This document shows, piece by piece, positions 11,271 through 25,086 of a stretch of 64,000 nucleotides of DNA. The DNA comes from Lineus longissimus (lineage: Eukaryota; Nemertea; Pilidiophora; Heteronemertea; Lineidae). Made by a program: the position numbers and the translations under genes. The notes under the pieces were generated by a model. It did not search any database. It was not told the DNA's origin and saw nothing but the letters and a program-made list of their open reading frames with translations. The stretch's first letter is position 1; every line of letters starts with the position of its first letter. The stretch lies in contig NC_088310.1 in assembly GCF_910592395.1 (NCBI RefSeq), positions 19,477,501-19,541,500 on the forward strand. Reading direction: 5' to 3'.

Positions 11271-11273
11271 TGC

Positions 11274-11444
11274 TGGAACCTTTGCGGACACCTCTGTCCG
11301 CAGGGTACACTGTCTATTAGTGATTTTGGCCCCAAAAAGGTCATTTCAATACAATTTGACCTCTGTTATCAGGACACCTCTCTATTAAGGACAGCATTTG
11401 TCAGTCCCAAGGGTATCCGTAAGCTTAATAGAGAGGTTCTACTG
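11274..11444. mobile_element. CAGTAGAACCTC MITE (copy 3)
   Basis: The right end GAGAGGTTCTACTG at 11431-11444 is followed by TA. The interior AATTTGACCTCTGTTATCAG and ACACCTCTCTATTAAGGACA matches copy 4. The left end is eroded to CTGGAACCTTTGCGGACACC. Confidence 0.7.
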
Positions 11445-11449
11445 TAATA

Positions 11450-14400
11450 CTGGTATGTCATTTGTCTAGAGAAGGAATAGCATGTTGGTGCAAAAAGCAA
11501 ACGAACCAGTCATTTGTCCAAGAAAAGGTGGCGATTTATTAGCCTTAATCATGCTAGCAAACATGATTAGCATTATGCCCACTAATCAGGCCTGATTTTG
11601 GCAACACTAATCATGACATTGTTATCGGTGACAGTTATGGTATGTGTTACCTGCATTTTGTGCCACATTCCAAGAAAAATTTAGTCATTTTGCTTAAAGA
11701 GGTCTTGCTCATCACTAGATAATTTAGTTGTTTTGACATTTAGCCATTTAAAGAGGTCCAGCCATGTTGCAGATAAAGGAACATAGTTCCAGCCTTTAAA
11801 TGAAATGCTATGTAAAATCTCAATATAAACAATATAAATCTTGTTGTCTTGCTCCATAAGTTCCATGTCATGCATGAGTTAGTGGACAGATTAAACTAAA
11901 TACAACGACTGACGTGTCCTCCATGTTTCTTCTCATCTGGTATGCTTCCTCACTTCTAAGCCAATACTTCTTCAATTGTTATTGAACAATACCTGCAGAT
12001 ATCAGCAATGTCTTAAGGAAATCTTGATATATCGGGATAATAATGCTATTGTTATTATTCATTTGAAGTTCCCACTTTTCAATCTGAGAATGTTGCCTGA
12101 ATGAATAAAACATTCTATTTCATTTCTGACTCTGTGCTATCTCATACAATCTAGTTAAAATTTAACCCCTTAGGACCTGTTACCGTAGAATAGATGCATT
12201 CAGAAAGAAGTGCGTTTCTCGATTATCATAAATTCTTTTCAAAATTGGGAGTTGGAAAGCAAGGGAGATGCTGTGTGGTGGCAAACCAATATGGAGCGGA
12301 GTCAGATGTGTAAAAGTAATGATGTTTTTCATTCATGTGCTTCAGTGTGTACACCACAAGCACATTCTCCATCTCATCAGACATTACAGTTTCATCTCTG
12401 TGACTTCATTTGACAATGTTTCAGACGACTTTGATACAATATGATATACACCAATTGCTGCCATGCAGGTCGAATTTTCTTACCCACAGTTGAACCCTCC
12501 AATCAAATTTATGCAAATTTTGAAATAAATCAGAAATTGCATATTGTCGTGATTCTCCTCCCCTTCAGCTGTTCTGCTACGGTTCACCAAAACTTCAAAT
12601 TAATTAGACAAGGTTTACTTGAAATGTAAATTGAGAATTGGCCAAATACTTCATCTGGAAAATTGGTGTCTTGTTGAAATTCCCATCGGACATGTCAGAG
12701 TTTCAAATGTGATGGGAAAAGTTGTCTGGTGAAACTCTTTTTTTGTGTGAATCTTAGGACTTGGTCAGAACAGAAGATCAATAGGTTACCTCATTTGGAT
12801 ACATGGCTTTGTCATAAATATTGTCAATTTATCAATTTTGTTAACCAGTTCTTTTCTATTGTCTTCTTTAGGTGAGTCAATATCAAGATGGGGAAGGTAC
12901 ATTGTAAGTTTGATGAAACTAATTCCACGATATGTGTATCAAGAATGAATAATATCTGAAACATGAAGTTATGTGGTCGTGTGTCATAATTGTCATAAGA
13001 TTGTAGTCTTAAAGTTCCCCGTTGTCATTTCATTTCCATTTTGTGTTGAAGTAATTCTGGCCATTTCTCTAGCATGAATTACACAGTTGGCCAGTGCAAG
13101 TGTAACGTGTTCCGCTCATTACCTCACATTATAGAACATAAAGAAACGTTATGCCCCTTTGTCTCCAAACTAGTACAAATCATCCCCGGGGTGGAAAAAA
13201 ATAGCCATGAAAAAAACCCGTGTGAAAATCAATCTTTTTGTTGTCGGTTGATTGCACATCTACGGTGGTATAAAATTTGATTTGGCGCCACGCTAATGCC
13301 TGGTTCTATAGAATCAGGCTTAGGGTGTCACCAGGGTGATAAAAGACAATACGTATCCAAATAAAAGGCTGGTGTGGCACAATTAGGTGGAGATTTGGAA
13401 TGTCTGAGATATCGAGTGCCCAGATGGCGTCGAATTTCATGTTAATCGGCCGGAAGGAAGAACGCTGGCGATATATTCTTTGGGGCTGATCGCTTAAGTG
13501 TCATTATGCTGGTCTTGAAGAGGTTGTAATGGAGCAGGGCATGAAATAGAAGGTTCCGAGCCAAAGAAAAGTGGCTAGGTTCTATTCTTGATATGGCGCT
13601 AGGATTTCTATGAAAGGTGTTGTCATTGTTCCCTGCCACATCTTTGGCTGGGCTTTCACATACAGTTCACATTGTCAATTTAACAATGACCTAGTCATTT
13701 CCAAAGAGTGGGATTCATCAGATTCATTAGGTCACTTTTCACTCTCATTTCATTAAAAAATATCATGCTTGTGACAGCTAAATGGCTTGTGTGCAGGGCA
13801 CTTGCATGATTAAGCTTCATCCATAGTGAGATCACCTCTCTTCCCCAACGTCTGCCTATTGACAAAAAAACGTATATATTGGATTACTCTGAGAACATCA
13901 TACCTCAGCCAGGAAAAAAACAAGCACAAGAGAACAAGCTGGGAACATGTTGTTGAGCGGATGGATTGCTTGCGTGACTGGCTTTACATCCTCAACAGGA
14001 GTAGGCCATACCTTACTCTCTTAGAGCAAGAAAAATTGATATTGGTTTATCTGCAAGTGGAAGTTTTTTGAAAAAGATTGAAACCCACTTTATACCTCAT
14101 GTCTTCTTTTCGGCTATCATGCAAAAAGGAGGGAATTGTTTTGATAAAAAGTCCCAGACAGGTCAAAAGTGTCTGCAAGTAAAATTCAGACAGACATCTT
14201 TATATATTCAACAGCAGGCATTGTTTTCTCCTCAAAATCATTCCATGGCAATTCGATATTGCATTGCCATTGAATCCAACATGTACTAAATCGATTTCAT
14301 AAAATCTATTTGCTGACCAGATCGCTATTCAATTCCCTCTTCTGGTTATCAACACTGAATATCTCCAATGCCTTCTTGCCAAGTACAAGCCAATCCTTCT

Positions 14401-16680
14401 TCACTTATGGATTTCTTTCACAGAAATCCGACCTTGAGAATAAAGAAGATTGGCCTTGTGGCGATAATGATGCACCATGCTCTGTTCATTAAGTATTGGA
14501 CTATTACAGTTTCAGCTGGAGCCTGGATGCTGCAAGAAAATGTAACAGTGGTCTTGTTATGGAAACAACAGGCATTTCCCACCATCAGTCTCCAGCCTAG
14601 GTCAAATCTTGGATGTGACCACTTCAGTTTCGTCATTGGAAGGAAGAGAATATAGTTACCTCATTGATACTGTTCCAGATTTCCGTCAAATTTCCTTTCA
14701 TCTGAGTCGCAACCAAATGTACAATTAGAGTAAATTTGTTTGCAAATTGTTGGTCCGGATCCCACACGGTTTGGTAATTATGCTGTACTTAGTTGATTAT
14801 GATCAGTCGGACACAAAAAAATGGTTAAATGGACAAAATAGGTTTCTGTCAGTTGTGTATTTATTGTTGTTTTATGACCTGTGCTTCATTTGATTCCCAG
14901 ACTGACGACCACTTTTGCAATATCATGTCCAGAACATAATATTGTAGGTTGATATTGTGTACTGTAATATCATTGAAAAATCAACACATTTGGTCACTTT
15001 ACAAAGTGGATTTGTCATATTCAATGCTGTATCCAGTTGTTGAGAGGTCTTTCTCATCTACTAAGGAGAAGGGAATGCATTTTGATACAACTCGACTGGT
15101 GGAATATGATACTTGCAGCATTCTAATGATGTCAGGGTTTGATAAGAATGGCAGTTTTCTCCTATTGATAGCCCCCTATTCAATTGCCTTGATATCACAT
15201 GCGGGGTTACTGCGAAGACACGTAAAGTTCAAGTGGTGTTGTAAAGAACTTTGCAAGAAGGTGTCACTAACTGAAAAAAACGTTGTAAAGGAAAATTGTC
15301 TGGGTAAACAGTCATGACAGTGTAAGGTGAGGTGCTTGGGTTTTCTTTATTATACATGTGGTTGGTGGAGTTGTTGGGGTTAAGTGCTATAAACAGTTGC
15401 CTTAACACACACCATCAGTACAGGGAAACCAAGTCCGTAGTAACATTTCCCTGTTCATGGTTTAATCACCCGTCCCAAAGGCAATGGTCAAAGAGCGAGG
15501 TTAATCCTTAACCTGAGCTGGGGGCTCATGGACAGCTTTGGTGACTAAATGACCCGGCTAAATGGAACCACTGGTGATCTCCCATTCAGGGTAAGACAAA
15601 ACCAACGAGGATTAGGTAGGGTCAGGTTATGGTCAGTCCAGGGATCAGGAGCAGGCATGCTGTGGGTATACTATTAGTAAACTGGACAGAAAAGATGTGT
15701 GAGAACAACGCTGCTCCAAGGCTTTTAGACTATGAAATGTCATGCGGTTTTTCATTGAAGCAACCAGACTGTTTCCTGTTAGCACCTCCCGATCCATCTT
15801 GACCCCCACAGATTTGACATCGATGTGCCCATAGTATGCTCCATGGCATAAAGTCGGAGTTCGTTTGGGACACTGACTTTCCATCTTTATCCCAAGACAC
15901 TACCTGGACCAAGGGCCAGAAATCTGCCATACCTTGAGGAAGAATTTGAGCTGTCACCTGAAAAGTTTAAGAATAACAGATAATTTTCTGCTCTAGTAGG
16001 ATTACAGTGGTGTACGAATTCATCAACAGAAGGAAAACTGACAAAATCCATAATGACAAATGATCCATATAGTACATTGTATCATCAGTCATCAACCAGC
16101 TGATACCTCTGTCAGTTAAATTTCCAACAGAAGTTAATCTCCCAAATGATGAGGTGATATGCCCAAACAATTAATGAAGGATATCGATGAAGAATTTCAT
16201 TCCATCTCATTTGGCAGTGTTGTCTGAATTGATAAATCTTCTTGTGATAGCAATCGACATTGATGGGGAAAGGTCAGGGGGAACAATGAAAGTTTACTTG
16301 AATTTTTAAGGTTGGGGTGCTATCGGGAACGTTCGCACTAAATTAGAGCCTGATATAGACATTGCCTGTTAAATCATGCATTTTCCTTTGAAAAGTGGGA
16401 GTTTTGAGATGACTATCTGATTTTATATTTAACTGAAAAGCTTTGTATGCAGTTGATGGTAAAATATAACGTACGACAGTGTTCGCCCCCTCATGTGCTG
16501 GTATTTAATTGTATCCTGCTCCCTGGTTGATATTTTGCACAGCTTCTTGGGTTGGGACCAGTTTAAGGTACTGGACCAGTCTAAGGCAAGTTTACTTGCA
16601 TGTAAATATGCCTGTCTAAACATTGTATCACTTCTCAACTCACTATTCCACAGTGAAGTCTGAGAAAGTTAGAAGTGGCC
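11450..16680. other. Intronic or intergenic DNA, no gene seen
   Basis: AT-rich, CpG-poor sequence. TGGCGCCA occurs at 13283-13290. Open frames of 60-122 codons (for example 14949-15317) have no recognisable motif and look random. A CpG pocket at 13395-13500 is open on both strands but not convincingly coding. Confidence 0.45.
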
Positions 16681-16687
16681 AAACTAG

Positions 16688-17581
16688 TGGTGTGTTCACA
16701 CTGGATGCGAATTGAAACCGAATTCCGTAGAGCGCTCTCCGGAATACGAATTGATTAATCCAGTTTCAGAACGGTCGCGTCACACTGGCCCGAATACCCA
16801 TTCAAATTGGTTTAAAACGCGCCACACTCAATGCATACTAACGACGCGCCATCTATTATCATTATTATTATTATTTATTAACCTCCCATATGGGAGAATA
16901 AAATTTACAAGTACAAAACATATAAGTATATAATATCACAGTATCACACAGTCATTATTAACAAGTTAAAATCGCGTAAGGTGCTTGACCATTTCCATCT
17001 CCCGGCCATGCCTATTGCCAAAGTTCGGGTCAAAGAGGAGTGTCCTCAGCGAGTCAACACCACCGTCGCTATTAGCGGAGAATCCCGGCCTCGCCCTCGA
17101 AAACGAGGCCAAAACCGTGGAAAACCCCGCCGCGACGATGTTGCTGACCAGCGTACCTTTGACCAACGAACCGGCGGCAACATACCTTGCCAGGAAATGG
17201 AAATGCAAGTCACGTGCAAGGGAGTTGATTTTTCCCTATTCTATGGCATAACGAAAAACGATTTGAGTTAATGAGATCATTTAAATACATCAGTTAACTA
17301 GTTCGGAGCACTAGTTCCCGCGGTCAAAGGTCACTTTCCATGCGCCGGGCGCATGCGCAGTGCGATCGAAAACCTTAATTCGTATCAAGCGCGTCACACT
17401 TGAAATCTCAATACGGTTTCGTTGATTCGGATTAGCTGATTCGCATTCAATTCGGTTTAAGAACCGTGTTGGTTAAAGCGGATTGAGATCGGTATGAACC
17501 GAATTGAGTGTGACGCCCCAATACGTATCAACGTTTTAATTCGAATTCAATTCGTGTTAAAACCCCAGTGTGACCACGGCA
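16688..17581. mobile_element. Non-autonomous TIR DNA transposon, about 0.9 kb
   Basis: The left end TGGTGTGTTCACACTGG and the inverse of the right end TGCCGTGGTCACACTGG agree at 14 of 17 positions. Subterminal sequence on both sides repeats GCGTCACACT and GAATTGAA/AATTCGAATT phrases, as is common for TIR transposons. CpG content is much higher than in the flanks. A target duplication is not clear (TAG on the left, TTAG on the right), so the superfamily is left open. The middle holds a different element, listed separately. Confidence 0.65.
16850..17250 (-). mobile_element. Probable 3' end of a retroelement nested in the TIR element
   Basis: Read on the minus strand, an open frame (16966-17208) ending in KHLTRF and a stop is followed by a short AT-rich tail, a CCCATATGGG palindrome (16886-16895), AATAAA and an (AAT)n run at 16858-16880. 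An ORF end plus UTR plus simple-repeat tail resembles 5'-truncated non-LTR retrotransposons. No reverse transcriptase motif remains, so this is tentative. Confidence 0.35.
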
Positions 17582-17919
17582 TTAGAGATTTTGTTCTGCC
17601 TGCATAGTAAATATTGATACTATTCTATAGGATGACTGGACCACTTGTGTAGCTCAGTCCGATAGTGGCGTAATTAAACTCTTTCTTAATTACAATGAGT
17701 CATATTCTTTAGGTTCTACAGTTCTCTACAGAGATTTATTCAGTGGTTTTGTTTTAGTGAGCAACTGATACTGTTCTTTTGATCGATATCATCATGTAAT
17801 TTGAGAGTTTTTTGCTTCCTTGATTATCTGTGTATGGATAGTATGATGATATTTAGTCATCAAACAATTGGAAATTGGAGCACGACAATTAGAGGCTCGA
17901 AACAGTGCAATAATGATTC

Positions 17920-18087
17920 CAGTAGAACCTCCTTAAGTGGTCACCTCTTTAAACATGACACCCTCTCTATCTGGGACTGTAGCTTAGGCCATTTTTATAC
18001 AATTTGACCTCTGTGATCAGTACACCTCTCTATAAGGACAGCCATAGTTGGTCACACAAGGGTGTCCTTGATAGAGAAGTTCTACTG
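17920..18087. mobile_element. CAGTAGAACCTC MITE (copy 4, about 168 bp)
   Basis: The left end CAGTAGAACCTCCTTAA and right end AGAAGTTCTACTG form the inverted repeat; TA follows on the right. The interior ATTTGACCTCTGTGATCAG and ACACCTCTCTATAAGGACAG matches copy 3. Confidence 0.75.
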
Positions 18088-18099
18088 TATTTCTGAGTG

Positions 18100-20320
18100 T
18101 CATAGTTATCAGGTTTGTGGTGTTGGCATGGCACTTGCTGTTTAGTGGCCCGTGTTGACAGAATGTCATCTCCATAGAGCAAATATGGGCAAACCCATTG
18201 TAACTATACTGAGCTGCTAAACAGTTTACTGATTTTCAAATCACCCATTCTGTTGGCACTTTGAAGTTTACACTCACAGTTCCAACTTGCCAAAACAACG
18301 CTGTGTTTGCAGGTGATATGATACTCAAAAAATGTAAATTGAGACTCGGTCCATTATGATAGCGATCCACTATGATAGGCGAGCGCACTTGAGGTAACAA
18401 AGTGTTGTCTGTCTGCAGGTTTATGTCTCTACTGATGTTGGAAAATGTATCGACAATGGTAATAGCTGCCAAAGTATATTAAACTTACAGAACTATAAGT
18501 TTTAAGTCTTCGTTCCTGGAGGAATTCTAAACTGGAAACGATATGTATTTTAAGTCTAATTGTCTGCAAGCTTACTTATACACGCTAAGCAGATTATATA
18601 TAATAGCCTTTTAAAAAACATTTAGTTAGGAAAGCCATAAAGTGTTTCTTTGCAAGTATTCTTTTGTGCTTGAGTCATCATGCTTCGTGAAATAATTCCA
18701 GTTTTATCGGCAGAACTTAAAATAGCGAGTGCAACAAGTTGTAGTAAACATTGCACTTCGTTTCCCTTGTTTTGTCTTGTTTGTCGTTTTAAACCTAGCT
18801 TGCTAGGATCATCCACATGCTCCTCTCAATCATTGCATGGCAAGGAGATAATTGCAGAATGTGAAAGACCTACTGATGCTGTCAGCTTCAAGACCCGGGT
18901 AATCCTGTTTGTAAGTTTTGGCTACTTGTTATGATAGATCAAATATCAACACCCAATATATCTAAGGAGACACCTAATGCGAAAGTAAAAAATGATTGCC
19001 TTTGGCAGCTGGTGTCTGCTAATGCCCTCCCTATTGTTATCAGAGCCCCAGTAATGTTACAGACCTCTGTTGACCTTTTATAAAATTTCACATCTTCTTA
19101 AAAATTGAAGCAAATGCTCAGGTTACTATAAACAGGAAGGGTTTTTCATTGTTGCCTTTCTGTCGTAAGCTTTGGGTTACATCCTGTCTGCTGCCGGTAA
19201 GATTGGGGTATAATGACAACCCTGACGTAAGGAGAGTTGGATATCATTTCCAGTGTTCTGATTATGTTGCATTTTGCTACTATTTGTTGGCTTGTAAAAA
19301 TGCTGTAGATGATGGACAAGCTATTGGTGTGAATGAGGTGAAATTGTTTTCACACTAAAGGCAAGGCCCTGTAAGATGCTTACTCTTTCTTTAATTCTGT
19401 CAATTTGATATTTTTATGGTGACCTTCAACACGATGAAGTCTCTGAATCCCACTCTCCACCACAGACCACACGTTGCCATGTTGTCATGTGCCCATGCTC
19501 AATAGCAGCATTCGGTTACAAGTTACCAATAAAAGTAGAAGCATGCATTCATGACATACTGTCAGCCATCTCTAGTTATGAATGACATGCATGTCAAATC
19601 AATCATCTCCACACAATGGCATTGAATGCTCCATTCATACAGTATCAGGTTGCACCCATGGAACCCTGGCTGAGAGAAGAGGGGGCTGGATGCTTGGGTC
19701 AGATGTTGAGTGAGAAACGTGAGGCAGGTTTCCTAAATAGAGCATGATAGTGGTTACATGCTTGTTTTTCTAGTTCCGCAGATGCACTTTACGCAATTCG
19801 TTCATTCAGAGTTATTAAAAATCTGGGAAGCAGAAGTTGAATAAGCGGCAGGCTGGCATGTGAGCTCTTATCTGGTGACAACTTGGCCGCACATCACAAT
19901 GATGTTGTTCGTTGAGTTGGGGAAAAACTGTGTACGTGTTTGCTTTTTATACCAGGTTATACCTGCACAAGACTTTATCTGATGTCACCCAGTACTTGAG
20001 CTGGTGTCAGGTTACCTGGGTACAAAACTTTGCCGTTGATAATGCCATTGGTCCTTTAACAGCTCAATACCACATGGCATGTTTCCACCTGACACATTTT
20101 TCCATTCACCATTTCGACATTTACCCGACCATATATCATTTATCCTGAAAGGCTTTACCCTTGGCTACATCTGTGTCCCTAACACTACAGAAAGTGTGCT
20201 CGCCTTTCACACTCCATTCAAAGCGAACTCATTAGTATCAAAATGGTGGAATAATTCTAAAGAATATTTGGACTTATTTTAGATGCTGGCTTTTATCAGC
20301 ATGTTTCATGCATCAGAGGA
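18100..20320. other. Intronic or intergenic DNA, no gene seen
   Basis: No exon, repeat family or structured RNA was recognised. Open frames of 64-84 codons in this stretch have no motif. Confidence 0.45.
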
Positions 20321-20323
20321 TGT

Positions 20324-21085
20324 CATTACCAGCTATTGCGGGCCTAGCCAATTAAGCCAATTAGTGCACCTGCTTAATTGGTCCTGGCAATCCTAATGGA
20401 AAATGCATAGGAAATATCAATAAAGTTGGCTTTTTGGGCGGGGTGTTAAAATAATCCCAACTCCCGACTTCTGACACAATTCTATATATGTCTAGGTATT
20501 TACTGGCAAAATTTGGAGTGATTTGGATGGAAATTCGATGTGTCCATCTATAGGTTGAAAATTTTGGTAAATCTGTAATGCTTCACTCGTAGCCCGTAGT
20601 GTAAATTCCTGAGAAAGTGGGTTTTGGGGGCTTTTCTAGCTGCGCTAGCTCCGAAACTATACATTTGATACAAACTCCCGACTTCAGACGTGGTTGATAT
20701 AACTCTTAGGATTATATTCCCAAGATTTCAGCTTTATTGGAGAAAAATTCATAGTGTCCATAGGGGGGTTGAAAATTGGAGGATTTTCAATTTTTTTCCC
20801 AACAAATATGCGAAAAATATTACTTTCCACCTAGAATTAATCAAAATTTCGCAAACTATCATAAAGTACTTCCTTGCAACAATCATTTGTGAAGCTTTCA
20901 AAACTTTTGGCTGATTTATTTGACCCTAAATCAGCAAAAACCAAACATTTTAGTGTTTGTATGCACCAATGCACAGGAGGCTAATTGCCAGATTAATTCA
21001 CACCTTTCCAATCTCAAACAATAGGAATGATGGAGTCTCCCTCTATTCAAAACAGAGTGTGCTAGGCCCGCAATAGCTGGTAATG
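20324..21085. mobile_element. MITE with perfect 25-bp terminal inverted repeats (762 bp)
   Basis: 20324-20348 is the exact reverse complement of 21061-21085; the repeat begins CATTACCAGCTATTGCGGGC. The 712-bp interior has no reading frame of note. It contains a diverged internal duplication: CTCCCGACTTC occurs near 20460 and near 20674, each followed by TTGG...AAATTC, GTGTCCAT and GGTTGAAAAT phrases. The exact boundary and target duplication are ambiguous because TA and AT lie inside the symmetric ends. Confidence 0.8.
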
Positions 21086-21089
21086 TACA

Positions 21090-24000
21090 AACATGTTGCA
21101 CTGAGCATATTTATTTTTGGCTGTTTTTATTTGTGAGATATTGCTGCAAAGTACACAAAAGTTTTTCCCATAGACGCATGAGAAAATAATCTGTGCAGGT
21201 ATGAAGCCAACAAAAATCACAAGAAAAAAGAGAAGAAGACGATAAACTCTAACCTATGATGTGTTAATATTATTGGTGCAGTTGGCAGAATGTCTCAGTG
21301 TAAAGAATTAACCATTTGATTTTGATGCTAAAAAAGTTATTTGTGTACAGGGTAGGGCTGTGTCGAGTCACTTGCTTTGGTGATCATCTCAATGACCAAT
21401 GAACTGTTATCAGGGGCAATGGTTTATCTTTTTCTCTGCAGACAGAGAGGAACATATTTCGAAAATTTAATTACCATTTGATGTTTATTTCCTTTTGTAG
21501 TTTCCCGGGAAATGGCAAGTACTGGTAACTAGCGCCAGATCTGGCTTTAGTCTCTGATTGTCTAATGGTCTGGTTATTTTGACCGATTATATCAAGACTA
21601 ATACCCAGCAAGAGCAGTTAGCGACTTGTCCATCCAGTAATCGTACCCTTGCAACAATATCGTCAACTTGTTACCGTGCAGCCTTTAACCGCTGTGTTGC
21701 TATCATCAAGTATGCATACTTTACATAACTCGCGAGACCACATCATAAAAACTTGAATGCCCTATTAATGAACAGCCATTGATGCATGGTCAATATAGAT
21801 ACTGTCAAATCAATAAATTTACTTTCGTATACAAGTGACTGAATGCCAGCTTTGTTGCTCAGTTTGCAAATACTTGCCTGGGTCCAATAACCTGAATTGC
21901 TCATTAGCCCTTTGTGTGGTTTAACTCCCAAGCAAATATCATTAAAAATTAAAAATACATGTATAGCAATGTTAAGTCAAGTTTATCGTGATCCAACATG
22001 CACATGAATACTGTCGTCTGTATGAAATTCCAGCAAACTTTGTTGGAATTTGCGATTCACATTTTGACAGTTTGATGATACTCAGCACCAGCCACAGGCA
22101 GGTTGTTGAAATATTCAAAACCGTCTGAGTCCCTTTGATGAAATGATACTTGGACATTGTCATCAATGATGTTTTAGAACCAAACCATTAGCAATTGAAA
22201 TTCCTTCTGTATATTTGGCTGAGTCACCTGCACTAATTCAGTACTTTACATTCGAAAATTGTAAATCCTTTAATGTTGCTGGCATGGGTGTTTACATACT
22301 TGTAGCAACATGAAACAGGGCAGAGTCCACATATTACTCAACTTAAGAAATAGTTGAGTAGTCCATAGTTGAGAAATGGCTGCACCACCTCGATCTGCAG
22401 CAAGTTGATATGGAGAGCCGAACTCCCCAAACCAGCCTTAGAGGCTTGCTTGGTAGGTGGTGGTCCATCTCCTCCCAGGTGGGGTGGATCACTTAGAACC
22501 TCAGGGCATTATCCATATTGAAATCGGTAGATCGATCATGTTTGGGAATCAATCAACTGTGGTAGTTTTATACAAGACTATCAGGTGAACCATATCAGTG
22601 TCCAATCTTTCACACCTTGGGCCACCCACTGATGCTGAACTAACATCTCTTGAGGCATTGACTAATAAATATTGAATCTCTTGATAGTTTGTGGAAGTTT
22701 TTAGCATCACCATTATCACATGCATGCCTAGAATTGATACCGAACAGGTATTTGTTATCTCACCAAACAACACAGGGGTGGAGCTGAAATGTTGGCCAAA
22801 ACTGTGGTGACAATGGAGGTTTTGAGTAAAAATGACAGTTCCACCTCATGCTACCTCTTGGTCTCCCTTGAGTTCAAGGTTGGTGCATCCCCTCCAGCTT
22901 CCTCTAGGTCTTGGCCATAAATCTCAGCTTACCCTTCCAGCATCTCAATCAAGCACTTTGTTTTGTCAAATAACACCCTTCTTTCATATGAGAGGTAAGA
23001 TTGGTGATTGGATATGTTTTTTATTCTCTCAGGAAAGGTCCATCTCATCGGTATGAGTCCTTGCAACCTCAAACTGATGGCTTGGTTGGTTGATCGGATG
23101 GGTTTTGAGTTTTGGTTTGAGATGCTCCCAATAAGAAGGTTGATCCTGGCAGATCTTGTTTGCTCTCGCTTTCTGGTCAATTCCTCTTGGCTTGTTTGCC
23201 TTTCACACTCAAGTTAGCTCAAAAAACAATGGGCGCATTCTTCCTATCTTTGCCAAGATAAGGCGGATGAGGAGGATTCTGATGGCTACATGCTATACCA
23301 ACATACCTGAGGCCATCTCGTTCATGGAAGATATGTTTTGGAGTGAAATGAGGTGTATGAGGATGATAGGGCTTATAAGGACTGTCCCTCTGGTTGAAGT
23401 TTGTGCAGGTTTGAGTATCAACACAGTAAAGGTAACACAGGATTTGAATGGAAAACAGCAACCCTTAAAAATGGACTGTGCAAGTTTCAGACCTTGACCA
23501 CTCCTTGATTGCATATAGGCCGACTGCACTCATTCCAAAACAATGAGGCACACTTCATTAACTGGGGGAGTTTGGTTTACTGATGACTTAAGATATCTAT
23601 ATGCATAATCCACTTACTTTGAAGGAGATTTCGTCCCTCGTTTGCACCTTTTAGTTAGCTACTCAGCAACCCCCTGCAACCCACTTGCCCAGGTAACCCC
23701 CTACACTGGGCAGGTGTGCAGCTTGAATTTTGTTATGATTCTGACTCAGGCCACTGACTCTCCACCGCTGATATTTTTTGTCTTATTCGATATCATATTT
23801 TATAACGTGGATCATCAATGATGGCAGTGGCCTAGCCAGTTTGGCGCCAGTACAAACCTAGATTAGTCTCCGGATACCTCATCCACCATCATTAATTTGA
23901 ACATAATTATTACCTTGGAGTTGTGTATCTAGTTTATGTGTCCCAAGGGAGGGATAATGTTAAAGAACTTAATCCCCATAACTGACCTAATTGCAATACC

Positions 24001-25086
24001 CGTCACATGATTGATGGCATGCGAATAAACCTTTAGGCATATGTCACAATTTTTTCACTTTTTCAAAATGACTCTCCCCATATGTATGGGCCGGGTCAAA
24101 GTTTGAGGTGTAACAAAAGTGGGTGCGCAACCATAGAATCATGAGAATTAAGGTGCAAAAGGAAGTAGGCTACTGTTTCTTGAACTCTCTGTCCCACCTA
24201 CAACAACTGTGGTGCTCAGCCTTCAGCATCACTCATTGTTAATGACTCAAAAGACCATCAAAGAAAACCTATTGTACTTGTAGGTCCATTTCATTTGTAC
24301 AAAAAAACCAGTTCTTTCCATAGCCAGGCATGGTATCTCTCGATCTTTTCCGAATGTTTTGATCAAACTGATGCGGCAGTATCAGTAAGCATTGAGTAGC
24401 TGTATCAGCTGGCAGGTGTGGTGGTGCCAGTCTGCCGTGATGCTAATGCAAGTTCAACACTAGTTCATTTACACTTAATGACCAGCCAGTCTAGGAGGGC
24501 GGAGAAAACATTCAATTAGCAATTTTGATGCTTCCGCTCTGTGGATACCACTAATCAAATTCTGATTGGTTATTAGATTTATGATTTATGATGTGTTTTG
24601 GTGACGGGTTCTTTGCGAGCTATCCAACGAAACTGTTGTCAGTGAAAGGTTTAGTTTGCTCAGAAACTGATGCAGGGAAAAGTTCACTTTGATTTCCAAT
24701 GCTCTCGATTTGAAATGCAATGCAAACAGTGGAAGCCAAAGGATCAATCTTGTGTCTAACAGTAGACTCATTTCCAGTAGATTTACGGCAATTGCCTAAA
24801 TGTGCAATGTACCTTTAAAGTAAAAAGCATCCATCCGCTCACTTTTGATATGGTGTTCATTCACGGATATGCCCAACAGACTCACTTAAAACCGTCCAAG
24901 ACACTTGGCGCTAAATTTAATGACAATGCGGAAATTTGCCATCATCACAGCATCATTGCTTTCACTTCAGTAAGTGATTTCCTCGGGCGGGCACCCAACA
25001 TGAAAGGAAAATGTTACAATCTAATAGGAAAATAACGAGGGGACCTTCGAGTTGATGTTGTCAATGGAGAAGTGCTTTTTGCCCTT
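21090..25086. other. Intronic or intergenic DNA, no gene seen
   Basis: No credible exon. TGGCGCCA occurs at 23842-23849. The overlapping open frames at 22832-23497 on both strands carry no recognisable motif. Confidence 0.45.

Noticed and set aside
13395-13500. CpG pocket as an exon
   Set aside because: Frames of 45-65 codons are open on both strands, as expected by chance, with no motif or splice support.
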